Origin: CBDFKY01 sp965248995
GTDB taxonomy: Bacteria; Pseudomonadota; Alphaproteobacteria; Rickettsiales; UBA998
Direction of reading: 5' to 3'
DNA: 64,000 nt
NCBI GenBank assembly: GCA_965248995.1
Contig: CBDFKY010000014.1
Location: forward strand, 62,001-126,000
How positions within the stretch are numbered: position 1 is the first letter of the stretch; the number at the start of each line of letters is the position of its first letter. Of this stretch, positions 44,096-52,759 are shown piece by piece. Under the pieces are notes generated by a model. That model searched no databases and had not been told where the DNA came from. It was given only the letters and a program-made list of their open reading frames with translations. A program made the translations under genes and the position numbers.

Positions 44096-44126
44096 ATAGT
44101 CGTTTCGATAGAAAATGAAACCGTAT
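44096..44126. repeat. Possible decayed half of the palindromic element
   Basis: ATAGTCGTTTCGATAGAAAA resembles the outer arm (TATAGTCGTTTC) of the single-hairpin and bipartite elements, followed by a partial GAAACCG match. It is too short and eroded to be sure. It lies just upstream of the response-regulator start. Confidence 0.25.
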
Positions 44127-44227
44127 TCGTTAAAAAACGTTTTCACCAGCCAGTAAATCTTAGAGTTTTACCCTTCCCGCGCGGGAATTGACGGCCTCAC
44201 CGTTCGGCGTACATTTTTGAAACCTTC

Positions 44228-46039
44228 TCAGCGAACCGCAACATAATATTTAGGCAGGCGGAAATAAAAAATTGATCCTTTTCCTGGCTCGGATTCGAAC
44301 CAGATTTCCCCTCCGAGGCGGCGCACCGTCGCCTGCACGAACGTCATGCCGATGCCGACGCCTCGGATGTTTTCGGTATTACGGGCGCGGCGGAAGAACA
44401 GGAAGACTTTCTGCTGGTCGGCTTCCTCGATGCCCCGCCCGTTATCGGCGACGGAATAGATGATCTCGCCGTTCGCCTGAGTGGCGGAGACGGTGATATG
44501 GCCGGGCCGGGCCGGATCGAGATATTTCACGGCGTTGTCCAGGATGTTGCCGAATATCTGTTCGATGGAATAAGCGTCGCTATAGAGCGAGGGCAACGGG
44601 TCGCACACCACTTCGATGGCTTTCTGGCTGATTTCATACCCAAGCGCGGCGACGCAGCGCTCCACGACCTGATCCGTATCCACCAGTTCGATGCGGTATT
44701 CTCTCCTGCCGATGCGTGAGAGGTCCAGCACAGCGGTAGTCAGCAGGTCCATTTTTTCGACGGCGCGTTCGATGAATCGCAGGGATTCGGGAATATCCTC
44801 TTCGAACGCCTCCCGGACCAGCGTTTTTTCCGACTCTTCAAGGGAGGGCTCCAGTTTTTTCAGGATAGGGACCGTACGATTTACCGCCTCCTGCATTTCG
44901 CGCGCGAACCCTTTCAGGTTGACCAGCGGCGAACGCAAATCGTGGGAGGTGATGTAGATAAACGTCTCCATCTCGGCGTTGAGCTGTTCCAGCGCCTCCT
45001 CCCTCTTCTTATGTTCGGTGATGTCGGTATGGGTGCCGATCAGCCGCACGATCTCCCCCTTCCTGTTTTTCAGGCCGATCCCGCGCGACAGGATCCACAC
45101 CCAGCGCTCTTCCTTATGGCGCATGCGGAAGATATTGCTGTAAGCGGGAATTTCGCCGCGCTGGTACTGCCGGTACGTCTCCAGGCTGGCCTGCAGGTCG
45201 TCCGGATGGATATACTGGTGGGAACCCGCGGGGGTATCGGGCATTTCCTCATCCGTGTAGCCGAGCATGCTTTTGAAGGCCGGGGAATAATAAATGGTGT
45301 TGGCCGGAATATTATAATCATACAGCCCGTCATTGACGCCGGTCATGACGGTCATCATCCGGTCTTCCGCATCCCGCCTTTCCTTCTCGGCGAACGCGTT
45401 ACGGTTGAGGAGGGAAGTGATGGCGGCGAGCGCGAGCAGCACCCCTGACAGGGTGATCGCCGTTCCGGCGACCAGCGTGATGCGGAAATGCTCCTGCTGC
45501 ACGTCCGATTCCCGGCGCTGCTTCTTCACCTCCCCGATCCGGTCGGCGATCTGGCCCTCGATCATGGAGCGCACCAGGTCCACCTGCTGTTTCTGATAGT
45601 CCATGTCGGCGGAGGCGACCGGTTTGACGCCGCCTTTGTCCACCTCCGCCACCTGCCGGGCGAACAACGCCGCAATCGCTTCGATTTTTCGTTTCCACAG
45701 CGCGGTATTTTCCCGGATCACCCGATCATCGGGATCGAAATCCCGCAGTTTTTTCACATGTCCCAGAATTTCGGCGCTGGAAACATCGTAAGGTTCCAGG
45801 AAGGGTTTCCTGCCGGTGAGCAGGTAGCCGCGCACGCCGGTTTCCATTTTGATCAAATCCACCAGGATATTGCGTGACTGGCGGGCGACCTCGTAGTTAT
45901 GCACCGTCCAGTCGTTGATCCGCTGAGCGTTGGCGTAATGACGATAGATCACGGCGGTAAAGGCGATGAACAGGGCGGACACCACGAAAAACAGGCATAC
46001 GAAATAATGCCGCACCGGGAAGCGGGAGAAGAACTGCAT
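44228..46039 (-). CDS. CHASE3-PAS sensor histidine kinase
   Basis: 603 residues. Two transmembrane helices (about 13-32 and 187-208) enclose a periplasmic CHASE3 domain with ETGVRGYLLTGRKPFLEPY. A PAS_3 domain follows (about 225-345: GYTDEEMPD, WVWILSRG, GTHTDITEHK). HisKA carries H366 in ITSHDLRSPLVNLKGF, a form typical of phytochrome-related kinases, and the HATPase has NILDNAVKYLDPA, NGRGIEEAD and GVGIGMTF. CHASE3 ligands are unknown. Being 173 bp upstream of the Rcp-like regulator on the same strand suggests they form one pathway. Confidence 0.92.
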   Translation of the reverse strand: MQFFSRFPVRHYFVCLFFVVSALFIAFTAVIYRHYANAQRINDWTVHNYEVARQSRNILVDLIKMETGVRGYLLTGRKPFLEPYDVSSAEILGHVKKLRDFDPDDRVIRENTALWKRKIEAIAALFARQVAEVDKGGVKPVASADMDYQKQQVDLVRSMIEGQIADRIGEVKKQRRESDVQQEHFRITLVAGTAITLSGVLLALAAITSLLNRNAFAEKERRDAEDRMMTVMTGVNDGLYDYNIPANTIYYSPAFKSMLGYTDEEMPDTPAGSHQYIHPDDLQASLETYRQYQRGEIPAYSNIFRMRHKEERWVWILSRGIGLKNRKGEIVRLIGTHTDITEHKKREEALEQLNAEMETFIYITSHDLRSPLVNLKGFAREMQEAVNRTVPILKKLEPSLEESEKTLVREAFEEDIPESLRFIERAVEKMDLLTTAVLDLSRIGRREYRIELVDTDQVVERCVAALGYEISQKAIEVVCDPLPSLYSDAYSIEQIFGNILDNAVKYLDPARPGHITVSATQANGEIIYSVADNGRGIEEADQQKVFLFFRRARNTENIRGVGIGMTFVQATVRRLGGEIWFESEPGKGSIFYFRLPKYYVAVR

Positions 46040-46129
46040 AATGCTTCCTTAGGAGGTTAGCCGGTCCGTATTCATGCCTGATGAACGCCGATGTAACCAT
46101 AAAAAAGCAATAAGGAAGCGGATCGACCG

Positions 46130-46534
46130 TTATTTCGGTTTATGGACGGATTCGAAGCCTTCCATGAACGCGTCGATCAGGCGCACCACGTTATCCGTAC
46201 CCGGCGCCTTGAAATTCACCAGGCTTCTGGACGTAACGCGCAACTGGTTCAGATGTTTCTTCGCATACAGCACCACCCCCGCCAGCATGGCGAGCAGGAT
46301 AGCTCCGATCAGCAGGGCGGCCATCTGCGGGTCCATGCCGCTGATCACCAGCTGGCGATAGGCGACGAGGACGGCGCCGATCAGCAGCACGGCGAGCAGG
46401 ATGGCGGCCAGTATCACGCAGATAACGATGGCGGCGACGCCGGCGAGCAGCCGCATCAGCATGGAGGTCGCGGCGGAGATCGTCTTGCTGAGAGTCCACA
46501 CCTCGAACAGTTTGGTAATCATCGACATGTTCAT
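46130..46534 (-). CDS. Holin-X/YqjE-like membrane protein
   Basis: 134 residues with two long hydrophobic segments (about 28-60 and 68-92) and polar ends, the arrangement of the YqjE/phage-holin-X family. In enterobacteria yqjE follows yqjD, and here a YqjD-like gene precedes it on the same strand by about 200 bp, supporting the pairing. The function is unknown but is linked to stationary-phase membranes. Several ATGs crowd the start; 46534 is the furthest. Confidence 0.55.
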   Translation of the reverse strand: MNMSMITKLFEVWTLSKTISAATSMLMRLLAGVAAIVICVILAAILLAVLLIGAVLVAYRQLVISGMDPQMAALLIGAILLAMLAGVVLYAKKHLNQLRVTSRSLVNFKAPGTDNVVRLIDAFMEGFESVHKPK

Positions 46535-46570
46535 CTCTGTGCATCCTTGGGGCTGGTCATGGGGGTCATG

Positions 46571-46632
46571 ATGTTTCTATCCGAAAAAGCGTTGCTCTGA
46601 AAGGGCGAACTCTCATTGGGATAAAAACACTA
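46571..46632. repeat. Decayed half of the bipartite palindromic element
   Basis: ATGTTTCTATCCGAAAA at 46571 and CATTGGGATAAAAACACTA at its other end recall the GTGTTTCCGA and TCGGATAAAAACAC arms. The centre has eroded. It lies between the YqjE-like and YqjD-like genes. Confidence 0.4.
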
Positions 46633-46737
46633 CGGCAATGATAAAAGGACAGGCCATCCATGTTCTCCGCATTCCATGCGTTGAAGATGGATGACCCGCC
46701 CTCTACCGATAATGTTTATCCGATCATCAGCAAGTGA

Positions 46738-47082
46738 TTAACGGCGAAAAAGAGCGCCGAGCACGAAGCCGATTCCCAGAGCCACCGCGCTGGAACGGAT
46801 CGGGTTGTTGCGGATCTCACCGCTAACTCTGCCCGTCACGTCGCTGAACTGGTCATTGGCGGAATCCACCAGGTTTCTCGCTTTGCGACCGGCGTTGTTC
46901 GCGACGTTTTCCACGTCGTTGGCGATACGTCCGACCAGACCGTTGGCTTCACGGTTCGTATCGTTCATGTTGTTTTCGATATCGTGCTTCGCGCGGTACG
47001 CGGTATTCTTCGCGTTGCCGAGGGTCTCTTTCGCGTTGCCGATGGTTTCGTTTGCAGCGTCTTTCGTAGCGTTCGTAAACAT
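46738..47082 (-). CDS. YqjD/ElaB-like (DUF883-type) membrane-anchored protein
   Basis: 114 residues: a long amphipathic Ala/Asn-rich helix followed by a C-terminal membrane anchor (AVALGIGFVLGALFRR) ending in two Arg. This is the DUF883 pattern; E. coli members bind ribosomes to the membrane in stationary phase and are stress-induced. Repeated NAKETLGNAKNTA units are seen at the N-terminus. A CAGGAGAAG ribosome site precedes ATG 47082. A 9-2-9 palindrome lies 28 bp upstream of the start and may be its operator. Confidence 0.7.
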   Translation of the reverse strand: MFTNATKDAANETIGNAKETLGNAKNTAYRAKHDIENNMNDTNREANGLVGRIANDVENVANNAGRKARNLVDSANDQFSDVTGRVSGEIRNNPIRSSAVALGIGFVLGALFRR

Positions 47083-47110
47083 AATGCTTCTCCTGTGGTT
47101 GATAAATGGT

Positions 47111-47130
47111 CGCGATATCGTGATATCGCG
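47111..47130. promoter_or_regulatory. 9-2-9 palindrome upstream of YqjD-like gene
   Basis: CGCGATATC and GATATCGCG are perfect reverse complements separated by GT. The site lies 28-48 bp before ATG 47082 on the minus strand and may be an operator. The divergent stretch 47083-47426 otherwise holds no gene. Confidence 0.45.
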
Positions 47131-47426
47131 GGTTGACGGTGATATGCTTAAAGTATTTCAGTGTACCGTGCCGAGGAAAGCTCCTTGGCGGCTCCACTCC
47201 GTACTGCTCGGCCTGTTTCTGATTAAACAGATGCTTGTGTGAAAAAACGATCAGGAGAAGAAAACAAAATACAAAGATTCGCTAAAGATTAGTCTTTATC
47301 ATTTTTTTAGTATTTTTTAAGTAGTTTGAATCGGTTTTTAGCGGGCGTACCGTTTAAATGGTAACATAACGCATAACGCACAGCTTTACAGAACAATCAA
47401 CCGAGCCCGCTTTTTTTGGAGATTTT

Positions 47427-48101
47427 ATGACGAACGTTAAATCCGCTTCCTTTTTGATAAGCGCCGCCACATTGATGGCGACCGCATCCCTGGCTTACGG
47501 CGCGCCCGTGATGGGGGAGTCCGGCATTCCCTCCGCCGGGCCGATCACGTATAGCAGTGCCTCTTCCGCACAGGTACCCGCAGCGGCAATGTCAACCGGC
47601 ACCGCACCCGCGACGGCCCTTCCTTTCACGAAACCCGCTTATGAAACGCAGCATTATGGGCAACCCGCCGCACCGTCTTACGTCCAACCGGTACAGACTG
47701 CCCCTGCACAGGCCACACCCGTAGCGAACACCGATGCCGGGAAGCCGGTCGCCCTGACGCCTGTCACCCCCTCCGCGGTGGAGCCGCAGCAGCAGAACAA
47801 CATCGCGTTCGTCACCGGCGGCATCGGTGATGAGGAACGGGAAGCGCTGAATGAGGCGAAAGCGCGCTACAATCTGCATGTGTTAAGCTCCAGCCGTGAC
47901 GGCGCCTTCACCGGGGATACCAAACTGTCCATCCAGGATCATAAAGGCAACACGCTGGTGACCGCCGACGCCGGTCCGCTGTTCTACGCTGCGTTGCCTG
48001 CCGGGAAATACGTGCTGATGGCGGAAAATAACGGTATGGAGCAGAAAAAACCGATCAGTATCGGTAAAGGCGGTTCTTCCAACGTCCATCTCGTCTGGTA
48101 G
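47427..48101 (+). CDS. Secreted protein with Pro/Ala-rich linker and beta-sandwich C-terminus
   Basis: 224 residues: signal peptide ending SLAYG-A near residue 26, a low-complexity Ala/Pro/Thr/Gln region (about 40-125), and a C-terminal domain (about 130-224) with FVTGGIGDEEREAL, YNLHVLSSSRDGAFTGDTKL and PAGKYVLMAENNGMEQKK. That domain resembles a carboxypeptidase-regulatory-like beta sandwich. It is probably periplasmic or surface-bound. A GGAG ribosome site precedes ATG 47427, and a strong terminator follows at 48125-48152. Confidence 0.7.
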   Translation: MTNVKSASFLISAATLMATASLAYGAPVMGESGIPSAGPITYSSASSAQVPAAAMSTGTAPATALPFTKPAYETQHYGQPAAPSYVQPVQTAPAQATPVANTDAGKPVALTPVTPSAVEPQQQNNIAFVTGGIGDEEREALNEAKARYNLHVLSSSRDGAFTGDTKLSIQDHKGNTLVTADAGPLFYAALPAGKYVLMAENNGMEQKKPISIGKGGSSNVHLVW

Positions 48102-48124
48102 TATGCCGTTTGGATCATTGTTTG

Positions 48125-48152
48125 AAAAAGCCCGGTTCCGCCGGGCTTTTTT
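48125..48152 (+). terminator. Rho-independent terminator
   Basis: AAAAAGCCCGG, loop TTCCG, CCGGGCTTTTTT: a strong GC stem and T-run ending the gene at 47427-48101. Confidence 0.92.
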
Positions 48153-48243
48153 AATACCGGCGGCCAGGAAGCGACATCGCAATTTTACACCCGCCGTCGG
48201 TAATATTCGTATATTGAAATTACCTGTAGAGAAGGGCGACGCC

Positions 48244-48627
48244 ATGATGAATGATAATGAACTGCTGGATAGTTTCGTAGATGAAGCGGAAATCGCGGAC
48301 AGCAAACCAACCGTGACGAACACGGCGGCGCAGGACTATGCGCAAACCATGTTTACCGATGGAAATAGCCGAGCTTCGCGCACAGGGGCCGCCGGTGAGC
48401 CGGGGGCGTATAACCGTGCTGTGCATGCCGGAGGCAGCGTGGAGGGCGACGTTTACGATACCCCTGTCCTGTCTGCGTCCGATACCACGTTCCACAGCCG
48501 TGACGGCAGCGATGCGGTCGGTACGCTGGATGAAGACGGAGGCTCGCTCGGAGGTACCGAAGAGGAGCTGGATTCGCTGGAAGCGGGCGGTACGCCGGTT
48601 GATCGCAACCCCCGCATGAAAGAATAA
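48244..48627 (+). CDS. Acidic hypothetical protein
   Basis: 127 residues starting MMNDNELLDSFVDEAEIADS at ATG 48244, preceded by GAAGGG. It is acidic, Gly/Ser/Thr-rich and probably disordered in the second half (GTLDEDGGSLGGTEEELDSL). No signal peptide or membrane segment is present. The upstream frame to 48103 overlaps the terminator and is rejected. It lies between two secreted-protein genes, but the terminator separates it from the first. Confidence 0.6.
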   Translation: MMNDNELLDSFVDEAEIADSKPTVTNTAAQDYAQTMFTDGNSRASRTGAAGEPGAYNRAVHAGGSVEGDVYDTPVLSASDTTFHSRDGSDAVGTLDEDGGSLGGTEEELDSLEAGGTPVDRNPRMKE

Positions 48628-48824
48628 ATATTCAGAGCATTGATGCTTTTATCCACACAAAAAACGTCCCGTTTTTTCTGGAACGATGAATAGCGTCTTG
48701 ATCGGATATTTATTTTTATTCGCTGCTTGATCTTTTGTTTCCTTATTTGTAGACGGTTAAAACCACGCTATTGCATGGCGATATGTCGTGGAACCAACTC
48801 TTGAACCTTATAAGGAACATACAC

Positions 48825-49367
48825 ATGAAACATTCCCTGTTCGCGGTATTAGCCGCTACCGCCGCCGTAGGCCTGGCGGCATCCGCCATCGCCGCCGATC
48901 CTTCCGCTGAAATGAAGAGCCAGACCAGCTACAAGAAAAACGGCGGGTACGAGACCACCTCTTCCTCCGACCAGGTGACTGCCGCCGGTACATCCAAATC
49001 TTCCGAAACCAAAGTGAATGTGGATGTGGACAGCCATGGAAACGTCGATAAAAGCGTGAAAATGACCGCTACCAACGATCCTAAAGGCACGATGAACGCC
49101 CAGAAAGATCAGTCGCAGACCGAAATCGCCGAAAAAAGCAACGGTGGCTACACGCAGACCACCGTACGCCAGCATAAAGAAGCGAGCGGCACCAACATCT
49201 ATTACAAAACCGTCACCGACGTCGATGTCGATAAAGACGGCAACGTGACGTCCACTTCCACTTCCGAGAAAGTCACCGATCCGAAAGGCCTGTGGAACGA
49301 AACCAAAACCACCAGCAAAACGAAAGCGTATAACGGTAAAGTGGTCAAACACACCGTTACCCACTAA
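48825..49367 (+). CDS. Secreted protein with internal duplication
   Basis: 180 residues with a signal peptide ending SAIAA near residue 22. The mature part is made of two similar halves of about 60 residues: KKNGGYETTSSSDQVT...NVDVDSHGNVDKSVK...NDPKG and SNGGYTQTTVRQHKE...DVDVDKDGNVTSTSTSE...TDPKG. The pattern G-G-Y, V-D-x-D/H-G-N-V, D-P-K-G marks each unit. Lys/Ser/Thr-rich strands suggest a beta-structured surface protein. AAGGAAC precedes ATG 48825, and a terminator follows. Confidence 0.7.
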   Translation: MKHSLFAVLAATAAVGLAASAIAADPSAEMKSQTSYKKNGGYETTSSSDQVTAAGTSKSSETKVNVDVDSHGNVDKSVKMTATNDPKGTMNAQKDQSQTEIAEKSNGGYTQTTVRQHKEASGTNIYYKTVTDVDVDKDGNVTSTSTSEKVTDPKGLWNETKTTSKTKAYNGKVVKHTVTH

Positions 49368-49389
49368 TTTTCATTCTCTGATAAAGAGC

Positions 49390-49421
49390 GACGCCGGGAC
49401 TTATCCTCCCGGCGTTTTTTT
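49390..49421 (+). terminator. Rho-independent terminator
   Basis: ACGCCGGGA, loop, TCCCGGCGT followed by seven T. It closes the duplicated-repeat protein gene. Confidence 0.9.
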
Positions 49422-49594
49422 ATGTGTTAATCATTATTTTTTTCTCTTATAGTCCGCCTGTTTTTACCTTTTTAAACACTGGCTCAAGATTCATGGCATC
49501 AGGAATCTGTATTTATACGTTTTTTTGGTCTCGTGTATCGCTTGGTCAGTAAGAAGAAAGTAGAAACTCTATCTTCCCTTTAACGATTTTTCGA

Positions 49595-49711
49595 TATAGT
49601 GTTTCCGAATAATTTCCGTACGGAAATTTTCGGATAAAAACACTATAAAATATATGGTTATAGTCATTTTATCCGATTAAAACCGTACGGTTTTTAATCG
49701 GAATGACTATA
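49595..49711 (+). repeat. Bipartite palindromic element, copy D
   Basis: 117 bp with TATA ends, first hairpin core TTCCGTACGGAA and second AACCGTACGGTT. Its right end contains an ATG (49703) that is in frame with the EAL-domain gene. The stretch 49422-49594 is AT-rich and without a gene. Confidence 0.93.
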
Positions 49712-50434
49712 AAATCGGTTAAAGGATATTTCCCTTTTCCTCACATGGCTGACGTTTTACAAGGCACGGATTTCGATCACGTGCTTACCGATAAAGCATT
49801 CCGGCTGGCCTTCCAGCCGATCATCAGGGTGGCCACGGGAAAAATCCATCATTACGAAGCCCTGCTTCGCGGTGAATTTCCGACCCGTGATTTTATTACA
49901 TGGGTTGAGGATGATCCCACGACCGCCATGATTTTGGACCTTCAGGTTCTGGACAGGGTATTGCAGACGATTCGCAGCCGTCACGTCAGGATTGCCGTTA
50001 ATTTCTCCGGCGCTTCCCTGCAACGGAGAGATTTTCAGTACCGCGTACTCGATCTGCTGCAGCGCCATCGCGATATCGTGCCGTTCTTATCCGTAGAAAT
50101 TACGGAAACGGTGGAAATCCATAATTTCCGCTTGGTCAACCCGTTCCTGTTGCGATTAAAGGAGATGGGCGTCGAAATCATTCTGGATGATTTCGGCAGC
50201 GGATACGCCACGTTCGAGTATGTTCGTCACTTAAGCGCCATCACGGTCGTCAAGATCGATCAAACTCTGTGGAAGCAGCCGCTTACCATGGCAAAAGCCA
50301 TTTTTCTGCTGCGTGCCTGCCATAAGGTATTAGTGATGGAAGGGGTAACCACCCGCTTCCAAGCTGTCATCTTACGCCTGCTGCGAGTGAAGTTCGCCCA
50401 GGGATATTTCTATGGCGGACCTGAATCGCTTTAG
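49703..50434 (+). CDS. EAL-domain c-di-GMP phosphodiesterase
   Basis: 243 residues consisting of one EAL domain: YEALLRGE (EAL), AVNFSGASL (NFS), VEITETVEI (ExTE), DDFGSGYATFEYV (DDFGxG), TVVKIDQTLW (KID), EGVTTRFQ and FAQGYFYGG. All metal ligands of an active enzyme appear present, although the EGVE motif reads EGVT. There is no sensor or GGDEF domain. The first ATG, 49703, lies in the right end of element D; ATG 49745 (MADVLQG) is a second choice that would free it from the element. It would hydrolyse c-di-GMP and may thus oppose Alg44. Confidence 0.85.
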   Translation: MTIKSVKGYFPFPHMADVLQGTDFDHVLTDKAFRLAFQPIIRVATGKIHHYEALLRGEFPTRDFITWVEDDPTTAMILDLQVLDRVLQTIRSRHVRIAVNFSGASLQRRDFQYRVLDLLQRHRDIVPFLSVEITETVEIHNFRLVNPFLLRLKEMGVEIILDDFGSGYATFEYVRHLSAITVVKIDQTLWKQPLTMAKAIFLLRACHKVLVMEGVTTRFQAVILRLLRVKFAQGYFYGGPESL

Positions 50435-50440
50435 CCAAGC

Positions 50441-50479
50441 TTCCCTGCCCTCTTACCAAAGGGGACAGGGAATTTTTTT
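50441..50479 (+). terminator. Rho-independent terminator
   Basis: TTCCCTGCCC pairs imperfectly with GGGGACAGGGAA and is followed by seven T. It ends the EAL gene. Confidence 0.85.
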
Positions 50480-50543
50480 GTATTTTTCATTTTTCATAAT
50501 GCTTCATTTTTCATAATGCTTCATTTTTCGTAATGCTTCATTT

Positions 50544-51806
50544 TCATGCCCGCACTGCCCCATCACTGATAACGATGTATTTGTACGTCGTCAGCTCCGC
50601 GCAGCCGACCGGCCCCCTTGCATGAAGCCTGCCGGTGGAAATACCGATCTCGGCCCCCATGCCGAACTCGCCGCCGTCGGCGAACTGAGTGGAACTGTTG
50701 TGCATGACGATGGCGCTATCCACGGCGGTCAGAAAAAGTTCCGCCGCCGCCGCATCCTCCGCCACGATGCAGTCCGTATGGTGCGAACCGTAACGGTTGA
50801 TATGTTCCACCGCTTCCTCCACATTTTTTACCGTTTTGACGGAGAGGATACTGTCCAGATATTCCGTCCCCCAGTCCGCTTCCGTGGCGGCGACGATGCG
50901 CGTGTCAGCCTGCCGGGCGCGTGCGTCTCCCCGGATTTCCACACCGGTCAGCTGGTCGATGACGGAAGGCAGGAACACGTCCACCACCGCCTCGTCGATC
51001 AGCAGGGATTCCGTCGCGCCGCAGACGCCGGTACGGCGCAGCTTGGCGTTGTGCACCAGCTTCATCGCTTTTTCCTTGTCCGCCGAGGCGTGGATATACG
51101 TATGGCAGTTGCCTTCCAGATGCAGGATCGTCGGAATCCGGCTCTCGCTGGCCACGCGCTCCGTCAGGCTTTTGCCGCCGCGGGGGACGATCACGTCGAT
51201 CAGCCCGGTCATGGTCAGCATTTCGGCGACGGCGGCACGGTCGCGCGTCGGCACCAGCTGCACGGCGTCTTCCGGCAGGTTCGCATCCCGCAACCCCTGA
51301 TGCAGGCAGGCGACGATGGCCTCGGCGCTGTGGATGCCTTCCGATCCACCGCGCAGGATGGCGGCGTTGCCGGACTTGATGCAGAGCCCTCCCGCGTCCG
51401 CCGTGACGTTGGGGCGGGATTCATAGATGATGCCGATGACGCCGAGCGGCACCGAGCGTTTCAGAATGGTGAGGCCGTTCGGCCTGACGACGCGGCTCAA
51501 TTCCCTGCCGACCGGATCGGGCAGAGCAGCGATACCGCGCAGCCCCTCCGCCATACCGCGGATGCGCGCGTCGTCAAGTTTCAGCCGGTCGAGCATCGCG
51601 GCGGATAGCCCTTTCCGCCGGCCGTACGCCATATCCTCCGCATTGGCCGCAAGCAGTTCCGGCAACCGTTCTTCGAGTGCGGCGGCGGCGGCGTGCAGGG
51701 CCGTGTTCTTCGCGGCTTCCGGCGCGCTGGCCAGGATGCGGTACGCCGCCCTGCCCTTCTCGCCGATGTCTCGCATAATCGCCGGTATGTTGTCTTTTTC
51801 GTGCAT
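50544..51806 (-). CDS. proA: Gamma-glutamyl phosphate reductase
   Basis: 420 residues, the second enzyme of proline synthesis, converting glutamyl-5-phosphate to the semialdehyde with NADPH. RRTGVCGATESLLID carries the catalytic Cys, IIYESRPNVTADAGGLCIKS is the cofactor region and EIGISTGRLHARGPVG a conserved C-terminal block. The start at ATG 51806 (MHEKDNIPA) is taken since the further frame to 51872 would overlap the divergent rsmE start. proB is not next to it. Confidence 0.92.
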   Translation of the reverse strand: MHEKDNIPAIMRDIGEKGRAAYRILASAPEAAKNTALHAAAAALEERLPELLAANAEDMAYGRRKGLSAAMLDRLKLDDARIRGMAEGLRGIAALPDPVGRELSRVVRPNGLTILKRSVPLGVIGIIYESRPNVTADAGGLCIKSGNAAILRGGSEGIHSAEAIVACLHQGLRDANLPEDAVQLVPTRDRAAVAEMLTMTGLIDVIVPRGGKSLTERVASESRIPTILHLEGNCHTYIHASADKEKAMKLVHNAKLRRTGVCGATESLLIDEAVVDVFLPSVIDQLTGVEIRGDARARQADTRIVAATEADWGTEYLDSILSVKTVKNVEEAVEHINRYGSHHTDCIVAEDAAAAELFLTAVDSAIVMHNSSTQFADGGEFGMGAEIGISTGRLHARGPVGCAELTTYKYIVISDGAVRA

Positions 51807-51855
51807 CTGTGCCAATAGAACTGTCATCCACCCAGTATGTGACGGAAGGCGCCAA

Positions 51856-52578
51856 ATGACAAGAACGAACATTCCCCGCCTGTATGTCGGGACGGCCTTG
51901 ACGAGAGAGTCGACCGTGACGATCGAGGGGCCGCAGGCGCATTACCTGAAACACGTGATGCGCCTGCGCGAAGGGGAAGAGGTGCGCCTGTTCAACGGAG
52001 TGGACGGGGAATGGCTTACCGTGGTGGAGCAACTCGGCAAAAAAGCGCTGAGCCTCGCCGTAAGCCGACAGACGCGCCCGCAGACAGCGACGCCGGATGT
52101 CCGGCTGGTCTTCGCCCCCATCAAAAGCACCCACGGGGATTTCCTGGTGCAGAAAGCGACGGAACTGGGCGTGCGCCGCCTGTCGCCGGTGCGGACGGAT
52201 CGCACGGTCGTAACCCGCGTCTCGCTTGAAAAAATGCACCTTCACGTGGTGGAAGCGGCGGAGCAGAGCGAGCGGCTGGACGTGCCCGGCGTCGACCCGA
52301 TGGTCTCCCTGCAGGCGCTGCTGGGGGAATGGGACGCCTCCCGCGCGTTACTGTACGGCGATGAATCCGGCGGGGGCGCCCACCCTTCGCTGGCGCTGGC
52401 CGGTAAAGCGCCGCCGCTCGCCCTGCTGATCGGCCCGGAAGGCGGCTTCAGTCCGCAGGAATTCGCCCTGCTGCGCTCGCTGCCGTTTGCATTGCCCTTG
52501 TCCCTCGGGGAACGCATCCTACGCGCCGATACGGCGGCGCTGGCGGGATTAACCTTGATCGCGCATTATCTCCAATAA
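51856..52578 (+). CDS. rsmE: 16S rRNA m3U1498 methyltransferase RsmE
   Basis: 240 residues with an N-terminal PUA-like part (HYLKHVMRLREGEEVRLFNG) and the SPOUT knot: FLVQKATELGVRRLSPV, HVVEAAEQSERLDVP, LLIGPEGGFSPQE and LGERILRADTAALAGL. It methylates U1498 of 16S rRNA using SAM. ATG 51856 is about 50 bp from the divergent proA start, so the two share a promoter region. Confidence 0.92.
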   Translation: MTRTNIPRLYVGTALTRESTVTIEGPQAHYLKHVMRLREGEEVRLFNGVDGEWLTVVEQLGKKALSLAVSRQTRPQTATPDVRLVFAPIKSTHGDFLVQKATELGVRRLSPVRTDRTVVTRVSLEKMHLHVVEAAEQSERLDVPGVDPMVSLQALLGEWDASRALLYGDESGGGAHPSLALAGKAPPLALLIGPEGGFSPQEFALLRSLPFALPLSLGERILRADTAALAGLTLIAHYLQ

Positions 52579-52614
52579 ACCGCCACGCGGCACGCTCGCA
52601 GCATCGCCATACTG

Positions 52615-52759
52615 AGAACCAGTCACGTAAACCTTTTTAGGCTAGCGAAAATGGTTGATTTGCGAGACTCGAAGCGCAGTGTACTTAAGGTACATGAGCA
52701 TTGAATCGCAGTAAATTGACCGTTTGCAGGTGCATAAAAGGGGTTACGTGACTGGTTCT
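52615..52759. repeat. Family 2 palindromic repeat, copy 2 (145 bp)
   Basis: It matches 32196-32355 over most of its length, with the same outer arms AGAACCAGTCACGTAA and TTACGTGACTGGTTCT, but lacks the 18-bp central insert. It is intergenic between rsmE and the split gene. Confidence 0.85.

Noticed and set aside
48761..48825. GGAAC boxes upstream of small secreted protein considered as EcfG-type stress promoters
   Set aside because: No CGTT at the needed 16-17 bp spacing; one GGAAC is simply the ribosome site.
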